64,000 nucleotides of DNA from Planctomycetaceae bacterium (GTDB lineage Bacteria; Planctomycetota; Planctomycetia; Planctomycetales; Planctomycetaceae), in assembly GCA_021732975.1 (NCBI GenBank), contig JAKFWC010000011.1, positions 1 through 64,000 of the forward strand, read 5' to 3'. Both the position numbers and the translations under genes were made by a program. The notes beneath the pieces were generated by a model. It was not told the DNA's origin. It saw only the letters and a list, made by a program, of their open reading frames with translations, and did not search any database. Every line of letters starts with the position of its first letter. Within the stretch, counting starts at the first letter, position 1. Shown piece after piece: positions 9,347 to 18,601 of the stretch.

Positions 9347-9464
9347 AGGTGGTCGGTGATAGGTGGTGGTTGGTAGGCAGAAGGAATGAGGCAATTCTGG
9401 TCGCAAGTGTCTGTGTCAGCGGAATATTCTCTGCCTGTCACCGACCACCCGCCACCGATCACCT
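9347..9464. repeat. Intergenic inverted repeat of GGTCGGTGAT type
   Basis: Arms of about 35 bp (9347-9381 and 9429-9464) pair with several mismatches. Each arm reads as a degenerate series of GGTGGTCGGTGAT units. It occupies nearly the whole gap between the phosphatase gene and the upstream LarA-like gene and looks like the same class of element as the repeat at 2335-2433 with a different unit. Confidence 0.75.
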
Positions 9465-9465
9465 T

Positions 9466-10704
9466 CTACTCCAGCCGATACAAATACTCGCCCGCTTTGC
9501 GAACGAGCAACACGCCTTCGTCTTCGCGGTTGGCGAACGATTCGATGTCGATGGTCTTCGGGTCGCGGTAACCGAGATTAATTTTGGCGCAGATCTCCGG
9601 GGAAATCTGCGAAGCGAGCGTGACCTGCACGCGCGGCTTTTCGACGCCGTTTTCAAACGTGCCGCCGCCGCGGACATGAGTCGAGTGGGCGAGCACACCC
9701 CACGGATAATCTTTGAACCGGTCCCACTGCTTCGTGAAATAGTCCCGGACGTGGTAACCGATTTCTTCGATCAGTTCGCCGTGGGTGACAGAAATCTCGG
9801 TGACGTGCGGTGCGTAAATGATCAACTCGCCGCCATCCGCGACGACCGGTTCGAGCTTGTACATGCACTTTCCGGCGACCCACAGATCGTCGTACATCGG
9901 CGGGGCACACGATAGTACCTGCTGGAACGGCTTCGGATACCGCAGCATATGGACCTGGGCACTCAAGTCCGCAGCCTGATGCCACGCGGCTTCCGGTGTA
10001 CCGTAGAACAACCCGTATGGCTTGGCATCCGGAGCAACGACAAACGTGATTGCCTTCCGTTCAACGGGGATCAGCGCCGCGGCCCGGTCTACTACGCGAC
10101 GAACCGGCGTGTCCTTCACACCGATGATGCCAACGTTGGTGATGAGCGCTCCCAGCCAGTGGAAGAAATTCAGAATCTCCGGCCCGCCAATGCCCGGGAA
10201 AAAATACTTGTTGCCCCCGGAAAAACCGACGACTTCATGCGGGAAAACGGGGCCGAGAACCAGCAGTGTGTCGTAATTGAAAATTCGCGAATTGATGGCG
10301 ACGGGGACTTCCATCGACAGTAACCCGCCGGAGATTTCTTCCGTTTCGGCTTTCGTCAATGTGCCGAGCGTGGTGAGCCGTTCGGGGCGGTCCCATTCGT
10401 GATTGTAAAACTGTGTTTGAAAGAAGAGCCGTTGTCGTTCTTCCGGGGCGATGCCAAGCAGTTTTCCAATTTGCGCTTCGGACATCGGCGGGTGCGTGCC
10501 CAAGGCGATCATCACATCGAGCTGAGCGACGACGGGCTTCAACCGTTTGTGCAGGGCATCGAACAGCAGCGGCAACGGTGCGGTCCGCGTAGCATCGGGA
10601 ACGATCACCAGTACCCGCTTGCCGGCGAAATCCGCGGTATTCACGGCTTCCGCAAACCACTCGCGAACCTGAATGTCAGACAACGGCGGAATCGGCGCGG
10701 GCAT
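9466..10704 (-). CDS. LarA-like nickel-dependent racemase family protein
   Basis: The 412-residue protein matches the LarA (DUF2088) family. It carries PDATRTAP near residue 36, ALGTHPPMS with H71, and the block PHEVVGFSGGNKYFFPG with H156 and K166, followed by H182. In lactate racemase the corresponding residues are H108, H174, K184 and H200; the spacing of the last three (10, then 16 residues) is identical here. K184 is the lysine that binds the nickel-pincer cofactor, so this protein could carry that cofactor. The substrate is unknown; family members racemise or epimerise many 2-hydroxyacids. No larB, larC or larE cofactor genes are in the window. Confidence 0.85.
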   Translation of the reverse strand: MPAPIPPLSDIQVREWFAEAVNTADFAGKRVLVIVPDATRTAPLPLLFDALHKRLKPVVAQLDVMIALGTHPPMSEAQIGKLLGIAPEERQRLFFQTQFYNHEWDRPERLTTLGTLTKAETEEISGGLLSMEVPVAINSRIFNYDTLLVLGPVFPHEVVGFSGGNKYFFPGIGGPEILNFFHWLGALITNVGIIGVKDTPVRRVVDRAAALIPVERKAITFVVAPDAKPYGLFYGTPEAAWHQAADLSAQVHMLRYPKPFQQVLSCAPPMYDDLWVAGKCMYKLEPVVADGGELIIYAPHVTEISVTHGELIEEIGYHVRDYFTKQWDRFKDYPWGVLAHSTHVRGGGTFENGVEKPRVQVTLASQISPEICAKINLGYRDPKTIDIESFANREDEGVLLVRKAGEYLYRLE

Positions 10705-11080
10705 GGATCGGCAAGCTCATCTGTTCAATGGCATCATCACAAACTGGGAGAATTGTAGCGATGCTGCATGAATGCTCCCAGTGCAGACATTGTAGGGCAG
10801 ACTCTCGCCTGCCATCTCAATGACAACGCTTGCGGTTTGATGGCAGGCGGGAGCCTGCTCAACAGGGGATTTCCACCGGCAATTTCTTCCGACGTGGTGG
10901 TGAACTTGGGAGGCTGCATAAACTTCAACGCGAATTACTGGGCGGAAGAGTGGTCAATGCGAGACAGGATCGGGTATCTTGGGAGGCTGCGCCACGCATC
11001 GGCCCCAAAGTCGGCGTGTGGCAGTTTAAGCCATTGATACAAAGATCGCGGCGGATTTCCGCCGGGACAGGGAATCGTCC
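10705..11080. other. Divergent promoter region between LarA-like and SNF2 genes
   Basis: This 376-bp gap separates divergently transcribed genes and so must hold both promoters. It contains a short inverted repeat with 8-bp arms (ACTGGGAG near 10743 and CTCCCAGT near 10774) and the larger palindrome at 10797-10859. No convincing reading frame was found. Confidence 0.6.
10797..10859. repeat. Palindrome, GCAGGCTCCCGCCTGCC type
   Basis: Twenty-base arms at the two ends (GCAGACTCTCGCCTGCCATC and its near complement) match at about 18 of 20 positions around a 23-bp loop. It lies in a divergent promoter gap, so it is not simply a terminator. Confidence 0.8.
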
Positions 11081-14000
11081 ATGACGTTGGCGGAGTTGCT
11101 CGAGGGCAAGTTTCGCGGAGATGTGCGCTTTCGTGGAGCCGCCTACCTGGAGGCCGAACGAGTCTCCGTGACGCGCGTGACGCCCGAACATGTGTTTGGC
11201 GTTGTCCGCGACGGCGTGGAATACCAGACGCAGATCAGCCGGCACGAAAGCACGCTGAAACTGTCTTGCACTTGCGGGGCCACGCCCGCTCCTCCCACCG
11301 GCAACATTCAGTGTAAGCATGTCTGGGGGACGATTCTCGCCATCGACGCCGGCAACTATCTCAGCGGCTCGGTGAAGCCCGGCTACATTCCCCCGTTCGT
11401 GGTGGAATCGGAAGCCTTCGATTTCGGCCTCGATAGCGATTGGGAGGACGAAGAGGCACCCGAAGAATTGCTGCGCCGCGCTCCGGCATCCACTCGCGCC
11501 CGCCGTGTCGCGGCTGCCGAGATGCCCGAGCCCCCTGCGCCGCCGCAAAAGGAATGGGAAAGCCGGCTGACGGAACTCCGTCGGGCCATGCAGGAAGATG
11601 ACGGCAACAACAATGCCGCCGGTCGCGAGCGGCAGATCATTTACGAAATCGACGCCGCCGCGAGTGAAGAAGCCGACACGCTCATCATCCAAACGTCGCA
11701 ACGCCAGCGCCGCGCGAACGGCGAATGGGGCAAGCTCAAACCGCTCCGTCTCAAGCCCGGCAAATTCGAGGAAATCGACGACGACGAAGACCGACGGATT
11801 CTCGCCCACCTCATCGGTGGCACCCCGGATCGCAGCAACTGGTCGGCTCAGGGAGGCGAAACCTGGGCCGCAGTGCATCGTTACCGCGTTCCCTTCGATC
11901 TCTGCCAGATGCTGCTCCCAGCGATCTGTGCGACCGGCCGCTTGCGACTCGCGGGAGAGGAAGAACGTCTCACCGACGTACTGAACTGGGATAACAACGG
12001 TCCGTGGGAACTCAGCTTGGGCGTGATTCCCGACGACACGAGTGAAAAATGGCGGTTGCAGGGAGCGCTCACGCGCGGCGAAGAACGCCTGCCGCTGCGC
12101 GAACCACTGCTGCTTGTGCCCGGCGGGTTGTTCGTCACCGCGGACAAGATCGCGCCGTTCAACGATTTCGATGCCTTCCCGTGGGTCGGATTGCTCCGTC
12201 GTGGAACGGAAATCGAAGTTCCCAAGGGTGAAGAGCACGACCTTGTCGATCGCCTGCTCGACATGCCGGCGTTGCCGCGGCTGGAGTTGCCCGCCGAATT
12301 GCAATTGGAAGAAGTCAGCCTCGAACCGAAGCCGATTCTCACGGTCCATCCGCCCGCGAAAGCCCGCTGGCAACAAGACCGACTCAAAGGCGAATTGCTG
12401 TTCGATTACGATGGGGCCACCGTCCGCGGGACCAGTGGACGGTGGGCCATTGTGCAGCGCTCCGCGAGCCGCTGCCTCGTTCGACATCGTCCCAAAGAAG
12501 CCGAATATTGGTCGCAATTGCAGGATTTGGGCTTCCGCAAACTGCTCGATCAACGTCGCGGTCAGCACGATGTCGAAATTCTCTCGCGCGATCTCGGCCC
12601 CGCCGTGCGGCAACTCATCGCGAGTGGTTGGCAAGTTCGGGCTGATGACAAGCGCGTGCGACAGCCGCTGGAAATTCAGTTCCAGGTACGTTCCGGAATC
12701 GACTGGTTCGAGTTGCACGCCAACATCGATTTCGAGGGGAGCAAAATCGGCTTCCCGGAATTGCTGGCGGCTCTTGCGCGGGGCGACAGTACCGTCGTGC
12801 TCGATGACGGTTCGCTCGGCATCGTTCCGGAAGAATGGTTGCGACGGTACGGTTTGCTCGCCGGTCTCGGGGCGACCGAAGGGGACCATCTTCGCTTCAC
12901 CGCCGTGCAAGCCGGGTTGCTGGATGCGCTGCTTTCGACACAGGCGAGCGTCGATTTCGACGCGAAATTCCTCGAAGTCCGCGAACGCCTCGCGAACTTT
13001 GCCGGGATTGTCCCGGTGCAGGAAGGCAAGACGTTCCACGGTGAATTGCGACATTACCAGCGCGAAGGTCTTGGCTGGTTGCACTTCCTCGAAGACTTCC
13101 ACTTCGGCGGCTGCCTTGCGGACGACATGGGTCTCGGCAAGACAATTCAGATGCTCGCGTTCTTCGACGAACGCCGCAAACGTCGGCCGAAGAAAGTGCC
13201 GTCACTGATCGTGGTGCCGAAGTCGCTGATGTTCAACTGGAAACAGGAATGTGAGAAATTCACGCCGCAGCTAAGCGTGATCGAATATCACGGTCTGGAA
13301 CGGGCCAAGCTGCGCGATGTCTTCGCCAAGCAGGACTTGATCCTGACGACCTACGGCACGCTTCGGCGCGACGTATTGCTGCTCAAGGATTTGGAGTTCG
13401 ATTACATCGTCCTCGACGAAGCCCAGGCGATCAAAAACGCCGGTTCGCAAGTGGCGAAAGCCGTACGGTTGCTGAAGTCGCTGCATCGCGTGGCCCTCAG
13501 CGGTACGCCGATCGAAAACCATCTCGGTGATTTGTGCTCGATCTTCGAGTTCCTCAATCCGGGCATGCTCGGTCGCAGTTCAGCGTTCCGCCTACATGCC
13601 GCCGATCCGGAAGACAAAGAAACCCGCCGCGTGCTGGCTGACGGCTTGCGACCGCTCATCCTGCGCCGCACGAAACAGAGTGTCGCCAGTGAACTGCCCG
13701 AAAAATTCGAGCAGACGATTTACTGTGAAATGGGACCGGAACAGAAGCGGTTGTACGACGAACTCCGCGAACATTACCGCGATTCGTTGCTGGGCATCAT
13801 CGACGAGCAGGGTATGGCGAAAGCCAAGATGCACGTTCTCGAAGCCCTGTTGCGATTGCGTCAGGCGGCGTGCCATCCGGCACTGCTACAGAAGGGCCAG
13901 CCCGAAGAGGGTTCCGCCAAGATGGATGCCCTCGTCCCGCAGTTGCAGGAACTGATCGACGAAGGTCACAAGGCGCTCGTCTTCTCGCAGTTCACCAGCA

Positions 14001-14419
14001 TGCTGGCGATTGTGAAAACGCATCTCGATAAGCAGGGCATCGTCTACGAATATCTCGATGGCCAGACCCGCGACCGCAAAGAACGGGTCGAGCGGTTCCA
14101 GAACGACAAGGACTGCGGCGTCTTCCTCGTCAGTTTGAAGGCGGGGGGGTTGGGTCTCAACCTGACCGCGGCCGATTACGTCTTCATTCTCGACCCATGG
14201 TGGAACCCCGCCGTGGAGACGCAGGCGATCGACCGAGCCCACCGCGTCGGTCAAACCCGGCAGGTGTTCGCCTACCGCCTCATCTGTAAGGACACAGTCG
14301 AGGAAAAGATCGCCGCGCTGCAACAGCAGAAACGCGAACTCGCCGACGCGATCCTCGAACAGGACGGCACAATCCTGCAAGGTCTGACGACCGAGGACCT
14401 GCAACTCTTGCTGTCGTAA
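11081..14419 (+). CDS. SWIM zinc-finger SNF2-family DNA helicase
   Basis: The 1112-residue protein opens with a SWIM zinc finger (C63-x-C65, then C78-x-H80). A long middle region precedes the SNF2 ATPase: motif I DDMGLGKT near residue 685, DEAQA (motif II) near 777, SGTPIENH (motif III) near 807, and a C-terminal helicase lobe with [11 protein letters not shown] and [14 protein letters not shown] (motif VI, about 1047). Such HepA/RapA-like proteins translocate on double-stranded DNA and remodel DNA-protein or polymerase complexes. SWIM-SNF2 fusions are widespread and often single genes. It ends 78 bp before a strong hairpin that can terminate it. The start at [11 protein letters not shown] has the normal family N-terminus. 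Confidence 0.95.
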   Translation: MTLAELLEGKFRGDVRFRGAAYLEAERVSVTRVTPEHVFGVVRDGVEYQTQISRHESTLKLSCTCGATPAPPTGNIQCKHVWGTILAIDAGNYLSGSVKPGYIPPFVVESEAFDFGLDSDWEDEEAPEELLRRAPASTRARRVAAAEMPEPPAPPQKEWESRLTELRRAMQEDDGNNNAAGRERQIIYEIDAAASEEADTLIIQTSQRQRRANGEWGKLKPLRLKPGKFEEIDDDEDRRILAHLIGGTPDRSNWSAQGGETWAAVHRYRVPFDLCQMLLPAICATGRLRLAGEEERLTDVLNWDNNGPWELSLGVIPDDTSEKWRLQGALTRGEERLPLREPLLLVPGGLFVTADKIAPFNDFDAFPWVGLLRRGTEIEVPKGEEHDLVDRLLDMPALPRLELPAELQLEEVSLEPKPILTVHPPAKARWQQDRLKGELLFDYDGATVRGTSGRWAIVQRSASRCLVRHRPKEAEYWSQLQDLGFRKLLDQRRGQHDVEILSRDLGPAVRQLIASGWQVRADDKRVRQPLEIQFQVRSGIDWFELHANIDFEGSKIGFPELLAALARGDSTVVLDDGSLGIVPEEWLRRYGLLAGLGATEGDHLRFTAVQAGLLDALLSTQASVDFDAKFLEVRERLANFAGIVPVQEGKTFHGELRHYQREGLGWLHFLEDFHFGGCLADDMGLGKTIQMLAFFDERRKRRPKKVPSLIVVPKSLMFNWKQECEKFTPQLSVIEYHGLERAKLRDVFAKQDLILTTYGTLRRDVLLLKDLEFDYIVLDEAQAIKNAGSQVAKAVRLLKSLHRVALSGTPIENHLGDLCSIFEFLNPGMLGRSSAFRLHAADPEDKETRRVLADGLRPLILRRTKQSVASELPEKFEQTIYCEMGPEQKRLYDELREHYRDSLLGIIDEQGMAKAKMHVLEALLRLRQAACHPALLQKGQPEEGSAKMDALVPQLQELIDEGHKALVFSQFTSMLAIVKTHLDKQGIVYEYLDGQTRDRKERVERFQNDKDCGVFLVSLKAGGLGLNLTAADYVFILDPWWNPAVETQAIDRAHRVGQTRQVFAYRLICKDTVEEKIAALQQQKRELADAILEQDGTILQGLTTEDLQLLLS

Positions 14420-14491
14420 CGCCCACCCACCCCGCTGTGCGGTTTCGCGACCCGCGCGGAACGCACCGGGTGTTTCCCCGCTTCAGCGCGC

Positions 14492-14527
14492 AAAAACCCA
14501 CGGCGACCCGCAAGTCGCCGTGGGTTT
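14492..14527 (-). terminator. Bidirectional intrinsic terminator
   Basis: A perfect 11-bp GC-rich stem (CCCACGGCGAC / GTCGCCGTGGG) with a 6-base loop is followed by five U on the minus strand and three U on the plus strand. It ends the 27-codon gene on the minus strand and can also stop the helicase transcript arriving from the other side. Confidence 0.85.
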
Positions 14528-14556
14528 GAATCGCATTGTCGTGACCAATCGGACCG

Positions 14557-14640
14557 TTACAGACCGCGCTTCAGTTTGCGCTTGGCGCGGCGCTTGATCT
14601 TCCAGCGTCGATTGATTTTCTGTTTCGTCGTGAGCTTCAT
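14557..14640 (-). CDS. 27-residue very basic mini-protein
   Basis: The reading frame starts MKLTTKQKINRRWK and ends KRKLKRGL before TAA. Fifteen of 27 residues are Lys or Arg, and there are no acidic residues. The size and charge recall very small ribosome-associated proteins such as bS22/AURKAIP1-COX24-like peptides, although there is no clear sequence match to those. Support for a real gene: a canonical terminator lies 30 bp downstream in the right orientation, and the neighbouring intergenic DNA has no other use for it. The upstream sequence has only a weak GCGAGAATC ribosome-binding site. Function unknown; RNA or ribosome binding is inferred from composition alone. Confidence 0.7.
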   Translation of the reverse strand: MKLTTKQKINRRWKIKRRAKRKLKRGL

Positions 14641-14782
14641 GATTCTCGCATTCGTATCGGAAGTCATCTCTGGCCAACCACCACCGCTGCGGAGTCGGGC
14701 CAAGTAGGATAGCAGATCACCGCCGGGAAGAAAAGTGGGACGTGGAATTGGGGTACTGGTCGAGGATCGTGTTGGTCAGATT

Positions 14783-15085
14783 TCACAAACCAGTCTGCTT
14801 GATGAGCCATTGCCAGAAGGTGGTGTAACGCATCAACAGAAAAAAGCCGTTCGTTGTCAGATCGCCAACAAACTCAAGCGGTTTGTAGGCGCATAGAAGC
14901 ATTTCAAGAACGATTCCCGGCAACCATCCACGGGCTTTCAGTTTGAATGCGATCAGAATGGCAGGAATGATCCAGAGTGGATAGCCAATAATGAGGGCCG
15001 CGAACGACCCCGCGATCCACTTCCGTTTCCACCTCCACGGCGCGAACCATGCGACCTGCTTCGGTAACGGTGGGTGATCTTCCAT
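14783..15085 (-). CDS. Small hypothetical membrane protein
   Basis: From the internal ATG (MEDHPPLPKQVAWF) the protein has 100 residues; a GTG six codons upstream is an alternative. It is rich in Trp and Lys/Arg at the N-terminus (WFAPWRWKRKW) and then hydrophobic at about 25-50 (two closely spaced segments), with a further amphipathic stretch near the end. I do not recognise the family. The gene lies 51 bp downstream of the kinase-like pseudogene on the same strand. Codon composition looks less GC-rich than that of its neighbours, which may hint at transfer. Confidence 0.6.
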   Translation of the reverse strand: MEDHPPLPKQVAWFAPWRWKRKWIAGSFAALIIGYPLWIIPAILIAFKLKARGWLPGIVLEMLLCAYKPLEFVGDLTTNGFFLLMRYTTFWQWLIKQTGL

Positions 15086-15136
15086 GCTCACAATTCTACC
15101 CACGATAATGCCTCGGTGGTAAGCCGGAAAAGCGGC

Positions 15137-15624
15137 TCACCGGCACATCACGTTGCCGGGGTGAACGTCGTTCATAAAGACGCCGATGCCCTCCAGCGCC
15201 CATATAGCATTTCCTTTACCCGCGGCCAGTCCGCTTCAAACTGCTCTTTCTTTTCCTCAATCCATTCTGCCCCGATCTCCGGCTCAAAGTCGGTCTTTCG
15301 CAGCAGGCTCGCGCCAGCAAAATCGAGTACAAACGGCGGCGACACCAAGGTCATCTCGATGACCCACAGATTGTCGTCATCTGCAATGAACTGGGGAATC
15401 TGGAACCCCTTGACGTTGGATGTGTTTTTCGCCTTCAAATGCAGGTACACATCCCGTTCCTGCCGATATAATGCAAGGTTGTTGAGCGATTTGATCGCCG
15501 TTTTTCGACTTGTTCCCAGGACAACACCTTCGAAACCGCCCCCGATTTGTTTTTCGATGGTCAGATTGTTCTGCTTTGCATAGAGTTCAGCGCGTTCCTT
15601 TGGGGAAAAGGGAAGGGCACTCAT
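15137..15624 (-). pseudogene. Frameshifted kinase-like protein
   Basis: The first frame runs from MSALPFSPKERAELY to a stop at 15172 (150 residues). It has a kinase-like glycine loop (IGGGFEGVVLG) and an ATP lysine context (KTAIKSL), then LWVIEMTLVSPPFVLDFAGA. Its last dozen residues (GRWRASASL) make no sense. In the next frame the expected continuation is readable: ALEGIGVFMNDVHPGNVMCR, which carries a catalytic-loop-like DVHPGN, and then stops at 15137. The break lies at about 15195-15225. Together the two parts give a roughly 163-residue protein ending just after the catalytic loop, without a DFG segment. It may be a single-base indel mutation or a sequence error. The start codon shares its CATG with the divergent gene. 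Confidence 0.7.
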
Positions 15625-15910
15625 GGAAACGCGAATTCCCGATTACGCCATGTTTTCGTCCGTTGTGCGGCTGTCGTTGCACGCGAATGGTGAATCGTTT
15701 GATTTGGCGAGCATTGGACCGGCGGAGATCACCCCCCGCCAACCCATCGACCTGCCGAAGTGCAATGCCGACGTGGTGATGGACGTGGATGGCGACCGTT
15801 TCGTCTGGCCCGTCTGTCTTCCCTCCGGAGCCGTGCCGTTTGATCGAACGATCAAAACGAGATCGAACGGCGAGATGCGTCGGTCGCAGTCGCCGAGAGA
15901 CGATCGCTAG
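15623..15910 (+). CDS. Small hypothetical protein
   Basis: The 95-residue product begins METRIPDYAMFSSVVRL and contains a beta-strand-rich core (LASIGPAEITPRQPIDLP, then a VVMDVDGDRFVWPV strand pair). The patterned core suggests a real cytoplasmic beta-fold protein and not a shadow frame. I do not recognise a named family. Its ATG overlaps the ATG of the kinase-like gene on the other strand at CATG, so either the two are transcribed without leaders or one start lies further in (M10 is an alternative here). Confidence 0.55.
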   Translation: METRIPDYAMFSSVVRLSLHANGESFDLASIGPAEITPRQPIDLPKCNADVVMDVDGDRFVWPVCLPSGAVPFDRTIKTRSNGEMRRSQSPRDDR

Positions 15911-15973
15911 CCCGATCAACTCTATCAATAAAAACGCCCCGATAACACGGGATGTTTTGGTTTCGTCCGCCGA

Positions 15974-17155
15974 GTGAACGACCAGCGAGAACCCTGCGTG
16001 TTTTTTCGTGACATCCCGCTGGCGTGGTTGCAACTGACGCACTCCAAGGCGAAGTTTTTCGCGGCGGTGACGGGTGTGGTCGTCGCTGTCCTCTTAATGT
16101 GGATGCAGTTGGGGTTTCTCGACGCGCTCTACCGTAGCGCCACCTCGGTGACGAATCATCTCACCGGCGATCTCGTTCTCATCAGTCCGCACACGAAAGA
16201 ATTCGCGCGGCCGGAATCGTTTCCGCGGCGTCTCCTGGGGCGAGCGCTCGGTCATCCCGATGTTGTCGCCGTGCATCCGTTTTATGAGGCCACAGGCAAA
16301 TGGCAGAACCCCTGGAACGGTGAGAAACGGCCGATCCTTGTCTTCGGCATGCCCCCCGACGAACCGCTATTCGACGCGAAAGGATTGGCCGAGGGCTGGA
16401 GTAAGACCAACGTCGCCGATGCCGGGTTGTTTGATGTCGTTTGCCGGCCTTCGTTGGGCAATGTCGGAAAGCATTTCAACGCGGGAGAAACTGTTACCGC
16501 GGAAATTAATAACCGCCGTGTGACCGTTGTCGGAACCGTGCGGATCGGCGTTGGTTTTCAGGCGGACGGTAACTTCGTCACCACGGACGCGAATTTCCTG
16601 CGGTTGTTTCCGGATCGTCAGGCCAACGCGATTGATGTCGGCGTGATCGAATTGCGTCCGGGCGCGGATCGACTGGCGGTGCAAATGGCGCTGCGGCAGG
16701 CTTACGGTCGCGAATTGAAAGTCCAGACGCCGCAGGAGTTGATTGCCGCCGAGTACAAGTTTCTGCAGGATAACGCCCCGATTGGCTTCGTCTTCACGAT
16801 GGGAGTGGTCGTCGGTTGCTTCATCGGTTTCGCGATTGTGTATCAGGTGCTTTTTACGGACATCAGCAGCCATCTGCCACAGTATGCGACGCTGAAAGCG
16901 ATGGGGTATTCCGATGGTTATCTCGTCCGCACTGTGCTGCAGGCGGCATTGATTCTGGCCTTCTGCGGTTACATTCCGGGGACAATCCTCGCTGCGGGAC
17001 TCTATGAAATCGGCAAGCGGGCGACGATGTTGCCGATGGATTTGTCATTCGTTCGCGGCACGCAGGTGTTTGGACTCTCGCTGGCGATGTGCATTCTATC
17101 GGGACTGGTCGCGGTGCGACGATTGCGGTCGGCCGACCCCGCGGAGATTTTCTAG
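15974..17155 (+). CDS. FtsX/DevC-type ABC transporter permease
   Basis: The 393-residue protein uses a GTG start. One membrane helix near residues 28-48 is followed by a large extracytoplasmic domain (about 50-265) and three C-terminal helices (about 275-300, 325-347, 363-383). The block ATLKAMGYSDGYLVRTVLQ is the cytoplasmic coupling segment of the FtsX superfamily, close to cyanobacterial DevC. Such permeases do not carry substrate through a channel; they pass mechanical force to periplasmic adaptors. The matching ATPase follows 103 bp downstream. No HlyD/DevB adaptor lies beside this pair, so it must use one encoded elsewhere or a different partner. Confidence 0.9.
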   Translation: MNDQREPCVFFRDIPLAWLQLTHSKAKFFAAVTGVVVAVLLMWMQLGFLDALYRSATSVTNHLTGDLVLISPHTKEFARPESFPRRLLGRALGHPDVVAVHPFYEATGKWQNPWNGEKRPILVFGMPPDEPLFDAKGLAEGWSKTNVADAGLFDVVCRPSLGNVGKHFNAGETVTAEINNRRVTVVGTVRIGVGFQADGNFVTTDANFLRLFPDRQANAIDVGVIELRPGADRLAVQMALRQAYGRELKVQTPQELIAAEYKFLQDNAPIGFVFTMGVVVGCFIGFAIVYQVLFTDISSHLPQYATLKAMGYSDGYLVRTVLQAALILAFCGYIPGTILAAGLYEIGKRATMLPMDLSFVRGTQVFGLSLAMCILSGLVAVRRLRSADPAEIF

Positions 17156-17178
17156 CGGAAGAGCTTGCGCTTCGCAGA
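17155..17178. repeat. Partial copy of the GCTTGCGCTTTGCGG element
   Basis: The stretch GCGGAAGAGCTTGCGCTTCG just after the permease stop resembles the short palindromic element seen at 41015-41033, with a CTTCGC in place of CTTTGC. Confidence 0.4.
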
Positions 17179-17258
17179 TGCCGAGTAAACTGCAAAGCGT
17201 AAACGGGGAACGAATTCTTTCTAACCATCAACCATTTGCCACAAACCATTCACTAACC

Positions 17259-17939
17259 ATGCCTGCTGCCATTGATGTCCGTGGCCTCAATTACTCCTTC
17301 GGAGAGGGAGAACTGCGCAAGCAGGTGCTCTACGACGTGAGTCTGACCGTGCAGGCCGGCAGTGTCGTGATCATGATGGGGCCATCCGGTTGCGGGAAGA
17401 CGACGTTGTTGACACTCGTCGGCGGCTTGCGGACCGTCCAAGAGGGGCAGGTCGAAGTGCTGGGACACGATCTCGATACCGCCGGTCCCGCGGAACTGGT
17501 TGCGGTTCGTCGGCACATCGGCTTCGTCTTTCAATTGCACAATCTGCTGGACTTTCTGACCGCCCAGCAGAACGTGGAAATGTCGCTGCAATTGCATCCC
17601 GAGATCGATCCACCGATGCGCCGCCACAAGGCCCGGGAGATACTGAAAGTTGTCGGCTTGGGCGACCGGATGAACTATTATCCTGCCGCACTCTCCGGAG
17701 GGCAGCGACAGCGAGTGTCGATTGCCCGCGCCTTGGTTGCGCAGCCGCAACTGATTCTCGCCGATGAACCGACCGCGGCGCTGGATAGCACGTCGGGTCG
17801 GCAGGTCGTCGAACTGTTGCAACGCCTCGCGAAAGAGCAGGGGGCCGCCGTGCTGATGGTCACGCACGACAACCGCATTCTCGATCTCGCCGACCGCATC
17901 GTCCACATGGAAGATGGTCGCGTTCTCGATGCGGGATGA
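17259..17939 (+). CDS. DevA/LolD-type ABC transporter ATPase
   Basis: The 226-residue ATPase starts at the ATG of MPAAIDVRGLNYSFGEG. It has Walker A GPSGCGKTT at residues 41-49, a Q-loop in FVFQLHNLLDFL, signature LSGGQRQRVSIARAL, Walker B LILADEPTAALD and the switch His in VTHD. Length and motifs fit ATPases that drive FtsX-type permeases, and the permease gene is directly upstream. The leader just before the start contains several AACCAT repeats, which resemble the unit-repeat class of intergenic elements seen elsewhere in the window. Confidence 0.93.
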   Translation: MPAAIDVRGLNYSFGEGELRKQVLYDVSLTVQAGSVVIMMGPSGCGKTTLLTLVGGLRTVQEGQVEVLGHDLDTAGPAELVAVRRHIGFVFQLHNLLDFLTAQQNVEMSLQLHPEIDPPMRRHKAREILKVVGLGDRMNYYPAALSGGQRQRVSIARALVAQPQLILADEPTAALDSTSGRQVVELLQRLAKEQGAAVLMVTHDNRILDLADRIVHMEDGRVLDAG

Positions 17940-17958
17940 GTGATTTTTCCCTTCGGTC

Positions 17959-18324
17959 TTAGTCCGCATCACGATGAACGGTGGCAGGTGAGAACGCAGG
18001 CAGGCAGACCGCAATGTACTCCGCTCCGGCGTCACCCGGCGTGCTGTACCGCACCCATTCGCCGCCGCGAACGATGATGGCCTGCCCGGCACACACGGTC
18101 CGTTTTCCATCGCGACTTTCTACCACCAGTTCGCCACGCAGAACGACGGTGTATTCGTCGAACTCGGGCGTTTGCCCCGGTTCCACCCACCCGCCGGGAC
18201 TCGTCATCCGCGCGATGCTCACACCATCGGTCTGCGAGTTCACCCTCCCGACGAACTCTTCAATCTTCTTCGGCTTGTTTCCCGCGGCTTGGATGATGGT
18301 CGGGTGTGCAATGAGTTGTGGCAT
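17959..18324 (-). CDS. Single-domain cupin protein
   Basis: The 121-residue protein is one cupin barrel. A PGQTPEFDEYTVVLRGEL strand pair forms motif 1 and GGEWVRYSTPGDAGAEYIAV forms motif 2. The metal ligands are non-standard: motif 1 has Glu residues where His is usual, so metal binding is uncertain. Proteins of this kind bind small molecules or act as simple isomerases or sensors. It is convergent with the ABC ATPase gene (19 bp between stops). Confidence 0.8.
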   Translation of the reverse strand: MPQLIAHPTIIQAAGNKPKKIEEFVGRVNSQTDGVSIARMTSPGGWVEPGQTPEFDEYTVVLRGELVVESRDGKRTVCAGQAIIVRGGEWVRYSTPGDAGAEYIAVCLPAFSPATVHRDAD

Positions 18325-18395
18325 GGAAGGATCCTCGTTCCGGTACGAATGGGATAGATTGGATACTGTAGCGCGATTCCATCAAGACATCGACT

Positions 18396-18497
18396 GTTTA
18401 GCTCCGACCCGGAGTCCGCGGAGGGGAGCGCTGTGTTGAGCGTATCACCCGTACGGATCGCTCCACGCAGCGCCCCCCTATCGGGTCGCGGCTAAAC
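18396..18497. repeat. Dispersed palindrome, GTTTAGCCGCGACCCG family
   Basis: The ends read GTTTAGCTCCGACCCGG and CGGGTCGCGGCTAAAC, with a further inner pairing of GGGAGCGCT and AGCGCCCCCC. A second, tighter copy lies at 26254-26318. This copy lies in the divergent gap between the cupin and the DUF1080 gene, so the element is not confined to gene ends. Confidence 0.85.
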
Positions 18498-18601
18498 GTT
18501 GTTTCGCGCGTTGTGCCGGTTGCATCTTAACCGGGCGATATGTTCCAATACCCGCGCTGGAATCTATTGAACGACTGACCCTGAATTGGTGGGAGAACTT
18601 T

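Noticed and set aside
10925-13102. 725-residue open frame antisense to the SNF2 helicase gene
   Set aside because: It mirrors the codon structure of a firmly identified gene, has no recognisable domain and no ribosome-binding site; long antisense frames are expected in GC-rich DNA.
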